DNA of 60,379 bases from Lactobacillus sp. HBUAS51381 (GCF_012641095.1 NZ_JAAVSC010000016.1:1-60379), one strand, 5' to 3'. Positions 1 to 10,004 are shown, counted from the stretch's first letter. Notes: generated by a model from the letters alone, not told the origin. Made by a program: numbers and translations.

Positions 1-1976
1 CCCGGAATCTTCGCAAAGTTCGCTTGGTTAGTTCGATTAAATCGATTATCGGCGATAGGCAAATGCTGAGGGATTTTACCAGATACATCTGCTGTTTTTA
101 TTTGATGATAGGTTCCAATAAAACTAGGCAACTGATAATCTCTTACAATGGTGACCGCCGTACCGAAAGCGATACCCATAACATTGTTTTCCATGTGCAT
201 CAGATTGGAGATAGTGTAGTTTCCCAATAAATTAACTCGCATTTTTTCAAAGCTCGAAAGGAACATCCACGACTGCATCGTAACCATAGCATTGTAACCA
301 CCTGATACTAGAGCTTTATTCCAACGTTCGATAAACATCGCAAAGAGGTCCGCTTTAGAATTTGGGTAATTCTTTTTGGCAAATTTTAAGAGGTGACTTT
401 CCATTCTGGACGATCCCATATAAGGCGGATTGGTGATAACCACTTGATATTTCTGGCCCAGTAACTCAACAGAATTTAGAATATCTGCTACCTTATCCAG
501 CAAAGGAATTAATTCAAAAGATAGTTGGTTATGATTTAGGGCATCCAGTTCTTCACGTAATGAAGTTAATGATGAAGAATACTCGAGAATAAGAGATCCC
601 AATTCATTTCCAAATGTAAACTCTTGCAAAAAATGTCTCAGCAACCTACTACTATTTTCAGATAACTGACTTAGCAAGATTTCAAAATCTTCTAGTTTAA
701 AATCATCTGTTCCCGGAATGTCATAAACATTCATATGAGTGATCTTAGTCAAAGCTCGCCGATTGTATTGTCTGGCCTTCATCATGACCGCAAAATATGA
801 CAGTTGAAATGCTCGTGTATCAATATCCAATCCATTCAGATTATGTTTAATAATACTCTCAGAAGCTTCTCTACGTGAATAGCCTTCTGATTCATAGATC
901 TGCATAAGAACGTCAAACGCATAAATTAAAATGTGTCCTGACCCCATGGATGGATCTATCATTTTTAACTGTTTGATCTCTAGTTCCTTCAGAGAACTGT
1001 CCATCGTTTCAATTTTGCTCTGAACATTATCCGGTTGCTTGGCGTCCGGCATATAGTATTGCCAGTTAAACTCACGAGCAATCTCTGACTCATTTTGCAA
1101 ACTACCAACAGCCAATAAATGTTTAATCCAGTATTTACCTAGTGAATTTTGGACCATGTATTTTACGATCCAATCGGGTGTAAAAATTTGGGTGGCAGAT
1201 GCAATCTCAGTATCTCTGAATTTATGTGATTTTGGCATGCTAATAACAGTGTTTTTCGGCTCCGTATTATAGTACTGATACAGCCACCCAATAATCTCCA
1301 CCTGACCACCGACGGCCACGTTGAAATCATCCTCGCTGATGTCCGTAATTAAATGCTGAATCACCCCATCATGATAGCTTGGAGTGAACAATAACTCTGC
1401 ATAATCATTCGTTGTTTCGAATAAATAAGGCAGATTCTTATTCAATGCATTGGCTTGTTTGATAAAGAGCATCTGATACTCCGCATCCCGATCCTTGGGC
1501 AATTCTGTATCTTCTGCCCGCGTAATAATCGCTTTCTCAGATGCTGTAAACCCACCCAAAGCTTCTTCCACATCTCGCACATTAACCAAAATATCAGGAA
1601 TATTGCGGTTCTCTGTGCTTGATAGAACGCGAACGCGACTAGGTAAATAGTCATTAACTTCCATAAATCGAATCGCTATGATCCGGTTAAACCAGGTGTA
1701 GGCAACTTCTTCTATCAAATCATTAAAAGCCGTTGCGAGATCATTCTTGCGAGCACGTTGCTTTAACTCGGCGACAAGCTTCTGCCGCTTCACAATATCG
1801 TGCCCAGAAATCCCCCCTTGTTCATCCACGTAGTACTCAACATCACCTGTCGAAATTGGCAACTTGGCCTGAATACCGTCCGCTGTAATCCCCAGTGTCG
1901 CTGCTTTAAGGCGAATGCTTTCGATCAGTGAACGGCGTGCCTCAACCGCGAATTTTTTAATTGCTGTCTTATCCAT
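1..1976 (-). CDS. pglX: PglX (BrxX) adenine-specific DNA methyltransferase of BREX, N-terminal part, cut by window edge
   Basis: This is the site-specific N6-adenine methyltransferase of the BREX phage-defence system; it marks host DNA and is needed for defence. The frame is open from an ATG at 1976, behind a GAGGGA ribosome binding site, to base 1 without a stop, giving 658 residues; family members are usually about 1150-1250 residues, so roughly the second half lies outside. The SAM-binding motif I is seen as DPSMGSG near residues 341-347 and the catalytic motif IV as NPPY at residues 516-519, both in one frame, so no frameshift is visible. It starts 26 bases after the brxC stop and belongs to the same operon. 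In some lactobacilli pglX specificity varies by recombination, but the relevant part is not in view. Confidence 0.93.
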   Translation of the reverse strand, partial: MDKTAIKKFAVEARRSLIESIRLKAATLGITADGIQAKLPISTGDVEYYVDEQGGISGHDIVKRQKLVAELKQRARKNDLATAFNDLIEEVAYTWFNRIIAIRFMEVNDYLPSRVRVLSSTENRNIPDILVNVRDVEEALGGFTASEKAIITRAEDTELPKDRDAEYQMLFIKQANALNKNLPYLFETTNDYAELLFTPSYHDGVIQHLITDISEDDFNVAVGGQVEIIGWLYQYYNTEPKNTVISMPKSHKFRDTEIASATQIFTPDWIVKYMVQNSLGKYWIKHLLAVGSLQNESEIAREFNWQYYMPDAKQPDNVQSKIETMDSSLKELEIKQLKMIDPSMGSGHILIYAFDVLMQIYESEGYSRREASESIIKHNLNGLDIDTRAFQLSYFAVMMKARQYNRRALTKITHMNVYDIPGTDDFKLEDFEILLSQLSENSSRLLRHFLQEFTFGNELGSLILEYSSSLTSLREELDALNHNQLSFELIPLLDKVADILNSVELLGQKYQVVITNPPYMGSSRMESHLLKFAKKNYPNSKADLFAMFIERWNKALVSGGYNAMVTMQSWMFLSSFEKMRVNLLGNYTISNLMHMENNVMGIAFGTAVTIVRDYQLPSFIGTYHQIKTADVSGKIPQHLPIADNRFNRTNQANFAKIP

Positions 1977-2002
1977 ATAGTCTTCCCTCACTCCAATTGA
2001 AA

Positions 2003-5000
2003 TTACAGTTCAAACTTAATCCGACCGTTTTCCTTAAGTTGCTGCTTCAATAATTTCCTAAGCTGTTCAATCTGAAGATCGACATCTTGTGGATTATTCA
2101 ACCGCCAAGTTTGGTCCATTGCCAGTGTTCGTGCATTAACATTAACCACTTTAGGCTCCTGCTTTTTAGTTGTAACAACCTTATTTTCCGGTTCATCAGA
2201 AGTTGATGAATCGGTAGGCGTTTGCCCAACACTTGGCTGATTACCAGTCTGATTGGCCCGTCTTTCTTTCTCTCGGCGTTCCTTTTCAGCCTGTTCCTGC
2301 AACATTTTGTCCATAGCCTTCGTCAGAGACAAACGGTATTGTTGTGCTTGACTCGGAACCACAAATAATTCATTCAAGGTCCGCGCATCTCGTGCGTTTT
2401 CCAACAAGTGCATAAACGCCTGCTTAATCTGACCTTCAAACTCACGCGTGACCTGACGATCTTCAGCATAACTTTCAGTTGCCGCCTGCTCGTCTTCAAT
2501 CTTCTGTTGCGTTTCTCCTAAACCAGCATCAAACTCGGCACTGAATGCTGATTTGAAAGATTCGACCAGATCACTCAATTGTTTCAGCTTGCCTTGTGGC
2601 CGATTACGCATGATATTTTCTATCTTGGCAATTATTTCCTTAACTTGTGGGCTGGTAACAAACTCCTTCGAATGTTCGTACACATTCTGTTGCTGATACC
2701 CTGCTCGCCAGATTTCTTGCTGTATTTGACTCTTGTAGAACTCGTTAATGCCGAAGTCTTCCATATCGTCGTGCCAATCTTGTAGATCGTCACGTTTCTG
2801 ACTGATTAAATCATAAAACTTATCCGTATCCTTTTGACGAAGCAATTGATCGATTAGGTCACAACCCTTTTGTAAAATATCATGGCCCGGGAAATAATCA
2901 TCTTTGTTCGAATAAATAGCTAGCGTGTTCCGCTCGTTAGACATCGTGATCTTTAACTCATCCATCAACGTGTCGTCCTCGTTGTCACTAAATGATTGCT
3001 TGCCAAAGACTTCCAGTGCAACTGTTCGTAAGTCTTTTTTCTTCTTCTCACTGATTGCTTGTCGTGGCTCCATCTGGACTGAATCTGTAAATTGCCGTTT
3101 CAGAAAATACTTTGCCAATTCGTTAGCAGATAAATTACCGTGTAAGCTAAGGGCTTCCCCGTTAACATAAACTTTTAGCTTAGAATCAGCGAAAAGTTTT
3201 GCCACCAACCATTTGACATCCATTTCGCGATAGCCATAAGGAATCTTAGCAAATCGTTCTAAGACGGACTTGTAAGAAATCTTATTATGTCCCGTGTATT
3301 CATGATTAATCCGTTCCAGAACCGCCTGAATAGCCTGACTATTCTCATCTGTTTCAACTAATTCATCGGTTTCCTTGAACAATCCGACAACATCATTCTC
3401 CTGTTTCGGCACGTTGATGTAGCTTAAGTTGCGGTAGATTTCATCAATTAATTGCTCTTGAGCCTGGGCTAACCGTGTGAAAAAATCTTTCTTATCCGCA
3501 TCAATTCGCTCACCCTGCACATAAATATTGGCACGTTGCAAAACATCTTGTAACTCTTGTGCGAGCTGCTTACCCAATGAACCCAATTCTGTTTTCTTTA
3601 GATCCACAATCCGCTGTGACCGTGCGTCCTGTGACTGCTCTCGTGGATTCAAAATGAACTTTCTGATACGTAAAATTTGTCGTTGATTTTGCGCATATTG
3701 TGACTCTGCTGGTAAATCAATGATAATCTGTGGTTGATCAGGTGAACTGGACTGACGACGTAGTTCCATATCATCATGATTGAACTCACTTTCGCTGGTT
3801 ACAATCTTTAAATTGATATCCTGATTAGGTTGCCCAACTGGACGATCATCCACCCACTGATTGAAAACAAACGTATACTGCTGTTTTAACTGCGGATAAG
3901 TGTAGCGCTTTGAGATAGCTTCGTTGCTGAAAAGATAATCCCCGATTGCTTGCGAAACATCCCCTGAGTCCACATTTTGTCGCTGGATCTGCTTACTAAT
4001 ATCTTGTTCGGCATCCGTCAAAAATTCGTAGCCCTTGCTCGTTTTTTCAACAACATTCTGTTCCTGAAGTACTTGTAAGGCCTTTTTGACTTTGGCTTCC
4101 AATTCAATTCGATCGGTATCAATCGAATCAATCATCAATGTGACGAGATTATTTAGCGTTGCATCAAAGTCCTGCACGTATTTCACCATGAACAGTGTCT
4201 CTAACACCTGTACAGCAAAGGGATTATCCTCACCAGTTGGATTAATCAGTTCATTATTTTGGGCCCGCTGAATAACAATCATATGCGTATGGTCCAGGAA
4301 GTGACTAAGCCCCTGGAAAAAAATGCTAAATGGAACTAAGGCTTTGGTCTCACGATCTTCTAAGCGACGGGCAGATTCCTGGAAAACGGCTAACATTGAA
4401 CGTTCACCGTTTGCCAGATGCTTACCATCTGATCCGTTTTCCCGAATAGCCGTCAGTGTGTCTTGTAATAAAAAGATCTGATAAGGAACAAATGGGTACA
4501 AATCCGCGAACACTTTGGCATTATCATAGCGTTTACGCTCTTCTTTGCCATCGAAACTAATCAAGTTGTTAATTACGTGTTGATTATCTTCAAACGTGGC
4601 TTCCAATAAACGTTCACTGCTATCCGTTTTCGCCAACAGTCGCTTCTGAATGACTTCATCCACGTTGGCTGATGACATCGCAATGCGTGTCTTAAATCGG
4701 CCTTGAATTTTAGAAAAGTCCTGACCGTTGATGTTCGTTGTGACCTTATCAATCGCCTGCTGACTAGTCACAATCACCCAGGCCTTACCATGTGTATAAG
4801 TTCCTAAGTCCTCGACAATACTCTGTAGGTTCAGCATCCGCTGCTGACTAGAACCGATATATTGGCCCACTTCATCAACCAGAAAGGCCATATGGTAGTT
4901 AGGTTCTTTGGTCTCTATATACTGATTCACTAACTTTGCAAAGCTCTCAACACTGACTGGATATTCTTTCTTTAACTGGTCAATAAACCCATTGGCATCA

Positions 5001-5671
5001 TCTGTCGACATGAATCCAATTGCCACCAGCGTGTCACGAATGGTTCCCTTGAGAAATGCATAGGCATTGCGGGCTTCCTTCCATTCCCGATGCTGTCGAT
5101 CAAGTTCTTGGAACTTTGCTTGAAAGTCATTATACTTTCCTTGCGCAATTAAATCACGCTCCAGATCTGCAATCCAGAAGTCTGCGCCAAACAAGCCCAA
5201 TTGCTCGTTAAACACCTGCAGGAAAACATTCAGAATAGCGTCTTTCTGCGACTTATTTCCATTCTTTGCCTTCGAATCAATGTTAAATAACATGACTTCA
5301 TTGGGTACGGTCGTTGCTAACTTCATATTCGCCAACGTTTCCGGATCATGAATCTTTTGATCATCCGTGAAATAATCCAAAGCCCGCTTGCCGGCAACCT
5401 CACGATTTTCCAGCAAGTACGCTAAAATTTTCAAGAAATGTGACTTCCCAGAACCAAAGAATCCTGAAATCCAGACCCCCATATTCGTCGTATCATGGTG
5501 AATTCCTTCAGCATAAGCTGCGAAAAAGTCCTTAAAATGGTTATCCAGTTCCTTCGTCACCACATATTCTTCCAGTTCCTGTTTAACGTTTGCATCTTGT
5601 TCGTCACCAATCGTAATAACCCCTTTAATATTACGGTCAATCGACTTGGCAAAAATATCTTTTATTTTCAT
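2003..5671 (-). CDS. brxC: BREX P-loop protein BrxC
   Basis: Large ATPase of BREX (BrxC/PglY family, 1222 residues, normal length). A Walker A motif GFFGSGKS lies at residues 70-77 and a Walker B-like segment (FLVDEVGQY) near residue 265. The C-terminal third is charged and predicted coiled coil, ending in a Q/K-rich stretch. The family is required for phage exclusion, probably as an ATP-driven part of the BREX complex together with PglX. It sits between brxB (12-base gap) and pglX (26-base gap), all on the minus strand, so the genes are almost certainly co-transcribed. No truncation is seen. Confidence 0.95.
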   Translation of the reverse strand: MKIKDIFAKSIDRNIKGVITIGDEQDANVKQELEEYVVTKELDNHFKDFFAAYAEGIHHDTTNMGVWISGFFGSGKSHFLKILAYLLENREVAGKRALDYFTDDQKIHDPETLANMKLATTVPNEVMLFNIDSKAKNGNKSQKDAILNVFLQVFNEQLGLFGADFWIADLERDLIAQGKYNDFQAKFQELDRQHREWKEARNAYAFLKGTIRDTLVAIGFMSTDDANGFIDQLKKEYPVSVESFAKLVNQYIETKEPNYHMAFLVDEVGQYIGSSQQRMLNLQSIVEDLGTYTHGKAWVIVTSQQAIDKVTTNINGQDFSKIQGRFKTRIAMSSANVDEVIQKRLLAKTDSSERLLEATFEDNQHVINNLISFDGKEERKRYDNAKVFADLYPFVPYQIFLLQDTLTAIRENGSDGKHLANGERSMLAVFQESARRLEDRETKALVPFSIFFQGLSHFLDHTHMIVIQRAQNNELINPTGEDNPFAVQVLETLFMVKYVQDFDATLNNLVTLMIDSIDTDRIELEAKVKKALQVLQEQNVVEKTSKGYEFLTDAEQDISKQIQRQNVDSGDVSQAIGDYLFSNEAISKRYTYPQLKQQYTFVFNQWVDDRPVGQPNQDINLKIVTSESEFNHDDMELRRQSSSPDQPQIIIDLPAESQYAQNQRQILRIRKFILNPREQSQDARSQRIVDLKKTELGSLGKQLAQELQDVLQRANIYVQGERIDADKKDFFTRLAQAQEQLIDEIYRNLSYINVPKQENDVVGLFKETDELVETDENSQAIQAVLERINHEYTGHNKISYKSVLERFAKIPYGYREMDVKWLVAKLFADSKLKVYVNGEALSLHGNLSANELAKYFLKRQFTDSVQMEPRQAISEKKKKDLRTVALEVFGKQSFSDNEDDTLMDELKITMSNERNTLAIYSNKDDYFPGHDILQKGCDLIDQLLRQKDTDKFYDLISQKRDDLQDWHDDMEDFGINEFYKSQIQQEIWRAGYQQQNVYEHSKEFVTSPQVKEIIAKIENIMRNRPQGKLKQLSDLVESFKSAFSAEFDAGLGETQQKIEDEQAATESYAEDRQVTREFEGQIKQAFMHLLENARDARTLNELFVVPSQAQQYRLSLTKAMDKMLQEQAEKERREKERRANQTGNQPSVGQTPTDSSTSDEPENKVVTTKKQEPKVVNVNARTLAMDQTWRLNNPQDVDLQIEQLRKLLKQQLKENGRIKFEL

Positions 5672-5683
5672 CCCATTGTCCCC

Positions 5684-6262
5684 CTAATTAATTTGAAACG
5701 CCCGATAATAGTTATCTTCCTTAGATTCGCCAAACATACTGAGACTCAAGCTATCGTAAGTGCCTGGATAAAAGAACACGACGGGAACATTATCAATGAC
5801 TTGATGCATCGTATTTAAAACTTTATGAGCCCGAATTAACGGAAAAATCTCGCCAATCCCTGTAACGAAGACCGTAACCGGCTTTTTGGGCAAATGACGT
5901 TGCATATACTGAACAAACAAGTTGTCTGCGCTCGTCATTTCCAACGCATTATTTAATTGTTCAATTAGGTAATCCATACCATCCGTCGCTTCCATCGCTA
6001 AGACGTCATCGCGAATGCCCATGTCATCCAGCAGCTCCCACATAATATCGTAAAGGTTAAATTCGACAATATCTATACCAACAGTTTCACGATTCAGTTG
6101 TTGCTCCATACTACTAATTTCCTCAGTAACTAACAGTTGATCTTGCGGGGCAAAAGCTAAGATGTAGTATGAAACCTCGTTCGACAGTCCCCGATTTTGT
6201 TGAAAACCAGGATCGGCGATTTTTTCCCGCAAGTGCTTTAATTTGTCAATTGTATTTGCCAT
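5684..6262 (-). CDS. brxB: BREX protein BrxB (DUF1788 family)
   Basis: A 192-residue protein matching the DUF1788/BrxB family in size, in sequence character (for example VFVTGIGEIFPLIRAHKVL and VVFFYPGTYD blocks) and in position between brxA and brxC. It is essential for BREX in model systems but its biochemical role is not established. The start ATG follows the brxA stop by one base, which suggests translational coupling. Cytoplasmic; no membrane segment is visible. Confidence 0.92.
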   Translation of the reverse strand: MANTIDKLKHLREKIADPGFQQNRGLSNEVSYYILAFAPQDQLLVTEEISSMEQQLNRETVGIDIVEFNLYDIMWELLDDMGIRDDVLAMEATDGMDYLIEQLNNALEMTSADNLFVQYMQRHLPKKPVTVFVTGIGEIFPLIRAHKVLNTMHQVIDNVPVVFFYPGTYDSLSLSMFGESKEDNYYRAFQIN

Positions 6263-6263
6263 G

Positions 6264-6857
6264 TTATCTCCCTAACAGGGCCGCTAACTGTCGCGTAGCT
6301 CCCTTTGACTGTAACAAAATTTCTAACCTTGTATCCAACAATGGCCGTTTTACCAGATCGAAATCTCCCTGGTCCTCCAACAAATCCGCTTCTCGTAAAA
6401 ATGTCTTAAACGTTCCAGCGAGACGATGAATCGTTTGCTCAGTCCACTTTGAAATTTGTTCATTGGCAACCTGTTGCTGATTAAAAAAAGCTTCAACCTC
6501 GTAACTATGTAATTTTGCATCTCCTAATAACAATTCACTTCGATACACTTCATACATAAAGTCATCAAATAGTTGGTTGATCTTTAAGACAGAAATGAGA
6601 TTAATTAATTTTTGATTCGCCAAATCCAACGATGGGAATAGGTCAAAGTAATCTTCGTCCAAGACACTGACTCTCCGTTTTATCGTTCGCACCATATCCC
6701 GTGCTCTCGCTGTCGAACGCTGCTGAAAATAGTTCTCTTCAACACTCATTAGGCGAATATCATCATCACTAATCCCCTGACTGCGCAGAGCCAGATACTG
6801 AGAAAACTCATTAAACCAAAACGAATGCGTAATCATTGAGGCGCTGTATCGAGCCAT
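6264..6857 (-). CDS. brxA: BREX protein BrxA (DUF1819 family)
   Basis: First gene of the operon, 197 residues, the normal size for DUF1819/BrxA. The N-terminal block MARYSASMITHSFWFNEF and the later block FDDFMYEVYRSELLLGD are typical of this family, which in structural work is a small helical DNA-binding protein. The order brxA-brxB-brxC-pglX identifies type 1 BREX; pglZ and brxL would be expected beyond the left edge. Its upstream region holds a good sigma-A promoter at 6991-7020. Confidence 0.93.
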   Translation of the reverse strand: MARYSASMITHSFWFNEFSQYLALRSQGISDDDIRLMSVEENYFQQRSTARARDMVRTIKRRVSVLDEDYFDLFPSLDLANQKLINLISVLKINQLFDDFMYEVYRSELLLGDAKLHSYEVEAFFNQQQVANEQISKWTEQTIHRLAGTFKTFLREADLLEDQGDFDLVKRPLLDTRLEILLQSKGATRQLAALLGR

Positions 6858-6990
6858 TAGTTATTCCAGCTTTCTATCATCGAAATGCTTGTGCTTACTA
6901 TGTGTTCCCAAGTATATAAGATAATGACAAGCAGTGCGAGATTTTCAAAAAATTAGTGTGAACAATCGCGAATTTGTCATAACTTTACTT

Positions 6991-7020
6991 GTTATATTTT
7001 AGTATAGCAATCTCTGTCAA
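6991..7020 (-). promoter_or_regulatory. Promoter of the BREX operon
   Basis: On the minus strand a consensus TTGACA is followed, after 18 bases, by TATAAC. The predicted start lies near 6984, leaving an untranslated leader of about 125 bases before brxA. An alternative -10 (TATACT, at 6900-6905) lies closer to the gene but lacks a good -35. Confidence 0.6.
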
Positions 7021-7352
7021 TTCTCAAAAGTGCCGTTACTATTACCAATGTAAAAAACATTCAATTTGTTGCAGTAAATTTTATTGCCACTCAAAAAATT
7101 CACGGAATCCTTCGATATTTGATCATGCTTTTTACAGACACTATAATTAGTTTCTCATGGTACTTATTTTCTCGTCAACTATCTCCTATAACTCACTTGA
7201 TGGGCAAACATATTACCCTATCGTGAGACATTTAATTCTCTAGTATTTTCATCCGCTATCCCGTATGATAAAAGAATAATCTTAGCTTAATCTGCAAACC
7301 ACGATATCACTAACAATCCTAAATCTCACCCCTCAAAGGAGCCTATAACCCC
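7021..7352. other. AT-rich intergenic region between BREX and the exonuclease gene
   Basis: About 330 bases without a reading frame, repeat or clear hairpin that I can identify. Base composition changes here from the AT-rich BREX operon to the GC-richer genes to the right, so this may be the edge of an acquired defence island. The ribosome binding site of the next gene (CAAAGGAG) closes the stretch. Confidence 0.5.
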
Positions 7353-8276
7353 ATGGAAGACTACGTTGCCCTGGACGTCAAAACTGCCAATTCTTCGCGC
7401 GCCGCGATCTGCGCTATCGGTCTCGCCCAGTTTAAAAATGGCGAGCTGACCAACAGCCTCTACAGTCTCGTCAACCCGCACGAGGCCTTTGCCGAGCGCA
7501 ATACGGCCAGCCATGGAATCGATGCGGCGGCCGTGGATCAAGCCCCAACCTTTCCCGAACTCCTCCCGTTACTGCACCGGTGGCTCGATCATCAGCTTAT
7601 CGTTTCCCATACGAATTTCGATATTTCAGCGCTGCGCCAAGCGTTAGCCAAATACGCGCAGCCCCAATTCACGTTCAAATACTTCGACAGCTACATCATC
7701 TGCCAACAACTCGTCAATCATCCCCAGCATCGCCTCGTAGATATGGCGGCCTATTTTGACATTCACAATCCCCGCCCGCATCACGCCCTCAACGACGCGC
7801 AGACGTGTGGTCATCTTGTTGCGGCGCTGGTTGCACGCCGACAAGCGCCCTCGCTCAACAACCTCCTGAATAAAGCCGGCTTCCATCAGTTGGGCGTCTC
7901 CTCTCAACTCGAACAGAAGAAGTTCCAGCGGACTAGCGCTTTGGACCTAATCGACATCGCCCCCACAGTCAAGACGGCCGACTTTAAACGGTTCATTCCA
8001 GCCGCTCTGTTCTATCAACAAAACATCGTCCTCACTGGGAGTTTACAGCTCATGACGCGCGCTAAGGCCTTTCAAAAGATCATTGCGGTCGGCGGCACCC
8101 CCCAAGACGTCCTCACGGAAACCACGAACTTTCTCGTGGTCGGTCACACCAATCCCCAAGTCGTGGGCGCCGATGGCAAGTCATCCAAGATCCGCCAAGC
8201 TGAGGAAATGAACCGCACCTTTCCCGTCATTACGATTATTGACGAAACTGATTTTCTCAAAGCCATTGCGCAGTAA
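7353..8276 (+). CDS. DnaQ-like exonuclease with C-terminal BRCT domain
   Basis: The N-terminal 165 residues look like a DEDDh 3'-5' exonuclease (DNA polymerase III epsilon-like) and the C-terminal 95 like a BRCT domain (VVLTG-type strand replaced by NIVLTGSLQLM, then FLVVGH). Asp90 (NFD, motif II) and His143/Asp148 (HHALND, motif III) are present. Motif I, normally DxE, reads Asp8-Val-Lys10, so one metal-binding acidic residue is replaced by lysine. This may make the protein inactive or change its role to a binding one. It ends in a terminator shared with the convergent brnQ. Homologues are common in lactobacilli; the physiological role is unknown. Confidence 0.8.
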   Translation: MEDYVALDVKTANSSRAAICAIGLAQFKNGELTNSLYSLVNPHEAFAERNTASHGIDAAAVDQAPTFPELLPLLHRWLDHQLIVSHTNFDISALRQALAKYAQPQFTFKYFDSYIICQQLVNHPQHRLVDMAAYFDIHNPRPHHALNDAQTCGHLVAALVARRQAPSLNNLLNKAGFHQLGVSSQLEQKKFQRTSALDLIDIAPTVKTADFKRFIPAALFYQQNIVLTGSLQLMTRAKAFQKIIAVGGTPQDVLTETTNFLVVGHTNPQVVGADGKSSKIRQAEEMNRTFPVITIIDETDFLKAIAQ

Positions 8277-8311
8277 AAAGTCAGCCGCACGACGCTCGCG
8301 GCTGACTTTTG
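8276..8311. terminator. Bidirectional terminator between the exonuclease gene and brnQ
   Basis: Perfect stem AAAAGTCAGCCGC / GCGGCTGACTTTT with a 9-base loop; A-tract and T-tract on the two sides allow function in both directions. Confidence 0.85.
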
Positions 8312-8318
8312 AATACCA

Positions 8319-9701
8319 TCAACGATTGCTTTCGGGTAACGTTCCGCGCTGGTTGGCCCATCGCAATCGGCCCCAAACAATGCCAATCACGAAACCAATC
8401 AACGCCGGGATCAACCAGCCTAGGCCCAGATTAGCCAGCGGAATCAGCGTGTGGTACGTGCGCAACAGATGTTGAATCGGTACCAATCCAGAAATGGCGG
8501 CCGGTGTATTGGCCAACATATCCAGAATGGCGGGGATACTGGTAAAGGCAATCGTGATCTTATACACCGTGCCCGCGTAAGGCCGTTGCGAAATTGTCAG
8601 TGACAAGCCGATCAGGGCTAATGCCAACGGGTACATTAGCATCAGTACGGGCAGGGACCAAGAAATAATCGTATCCAAACCGGCATTGGCCACGAGAAAC
8701 GAAAGAATGGTCGTGGTCCGTAACCACGCTCGATAGCTAATCTTGGGAAAGAGCTTATGGAAGTCCTGCGCAAAGGAACAGACCAACCCAATCGCCGTGG
8801 TCAACACGCCTAGCGTGACCAGCGCCCCCAGTAGGAGCGTGCCAACGCTACTGAAATAGTGACCGACGATCTGTGACAGGGCAACTCCACCATTAGCGGA
8901 CAGCTTGAAACGGTTCATGCTAAACGCCCCCAGGAGCACCAGACCGAAGTAAATCAACACTTCCAACGAAATGCTGATTAAGCCGGCCTTAGCTGTTAGT
9001 CGGGTCAACGCTTTGCCCCGGTAGCCCAAGCCCCGAATGGCGTGAATCAGCGTCACACTCAGGGCCAACAAGGCCACGGCATCCAGCGTGTTATAGCCTT
9101 CCAGCAAGCCCCCAATCGTCGCATTTGTCTGGTACGTGGCGGTTGGTGTCTGGTTGAGGTTTCCCATGGGTTTAATAAACGCCACCAGGAATACCACGGC
9201 CAGCAGCGTCAGGAAGCCCACGTTCAGGTATTTCCCCACGATCTTTAAGAGGCTATTCTGATGCGTGGCCGCTAAGTAGGTCACCCCGAAGAAGAGACCG
9301 GTGAAGACCAGCATCCCCAGCGTTGAAAATTGCTTGGGCATGAAGGGCGCCACCGCCATCTCATAAGCCGTCGCGGCAGTCCGCGGCGTCGCAAAGAGCG
9401 GCCCGATGGTCAAATGTACCAAGATCAGGAAGAGGGCCGCAAAGTGGCGGCCCAGTGGTTGCGCGAATTCCAGCAGACCATCACTCTTGGTGACCACTAC
9501 GGCGAGAATTGCCAGTAGCGGGAACAACGACCCCGAAATGGCGAATCCGGGGGCGGCTAAAAACCAATGGGAACCCGCCATTTGTCCCAGGTGAACGGGA
9601 AAAATCAAGTTGCCGGAACCAAAGAACATGCCAAAGATTAAGGAACTGACGACTAACAACTGACCCCAACTTTTTTTCGGTGCTGCATTTAATTCATCCA
9701 T
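8319..9701 (-). CDS. brnQ: Branched-chain amino acid carrier BrnQ
   Basis: Sodium- or proton-driven importer of leucine, isoleucine and valine (LIVCS family), about 460 residues and about 12 membrane segments, with the family signature LIFGMFFGSGNLIFPVHLG near the N-terminus and GPLFATPRTAATAYE. The ATG at 9701 is preferred because AGGAGG lies the right distance upstream; a TTG two codons earlier is too close. Transcription begins at a consensus promoter about 300 bases upstream and passes through a T-box leader, so uptake is expected to rise when the matching tRNA is uncharged. Single-gene unit. Confidence 0.93.
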   Translation of the reverse strand: MDELNAAPKKSWGQLLVVSSLIFGMFFGSGNLIFPVHLGQMAGSHWFLAAPGFAISGSLFPLLAILAVVVTKSDGLLEFAQPLGRHFAALFLILVHLTIGPLFATPRTAATAYEMAVAPFMPKQFSTLGMLVFTGLFFGVTYLAATHQNSLLKIVGKYLNVGFLTLLAVVFLVAFIKPMGNLNQTPTATYQTNATIGGLLEGYNTLDAVALLALSVTLIHAIRGLGYRGKALTRLTAKAGLISISLEVLIYFGLVLLGAFSMNRFKLSANGGVALSQIVGHYFSSVGTLLLGALVTLGVLTTAIGLVCSFAQDFHKLFPKISYRAWLRTTTILSFLVANAGLDTIISWSLPVLMLMYPLALALIGLSLTISQRPYAGTVYKITIAFTSIPAILDMLANTPAAISGLVPIQHLLRTYHTLIPLANLGLGWLIPALIGFVIGIVWGRLRWANQRGTLPESNR

Positions 9702-9746
9702 CTTCAATTCCTCCTGAACTTAATTTTTTACCCGTAAACGTGAAAA

Positions 9747-9998
9747 AGAGCCCTCTCCCCAGCTATGGGAAAAGGGCTCTACAAGTAGAACGGTACCACC
9801 TTTTTGTGACAGTCACCTGCCACACTCATCACGGACAATCATCCGCTAGCCAAATAATGGTGGCGACCACGGCAGCCTTAGCAACTACCGAACTCAGAAT
9901 TAACCTTCACGAACGCGCGGTGGTCACTTTCCACTTCACGTGACTCCCTAGGCACCAACGGATTCGCTACTACTTTCTTCAACGTTTTATAAGTATTG
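9747..9998 (-). promoter_or_regulatory. T-box riboswitch leader of brnQ
   Basis: On the minus strand the conserved T-box core GGTGGTACCG lies at 9791-9800, followed by a terminator stem AGAGCCCT/AGGGCTCT (9747-9780) and a U-tract. Upstream bases up to about 9998 provide stem I, including AGGGAGTC and a GGTG-containing distal part. Such leaders read through the terminator when an uncharged tRNA binds. The gene context points to tRNA-Ile, -Leu or -Val; I could not assign the specifier codon with confidence. Confidence 0.88.
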
Positions 9999-10004
9999 TG
10001 ATGT

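Noticed and set aside
24-230. Plus-strand frame in the first 230 bases
   Set aside because: Antisense to the conserved, uninterrupted pglX frame.
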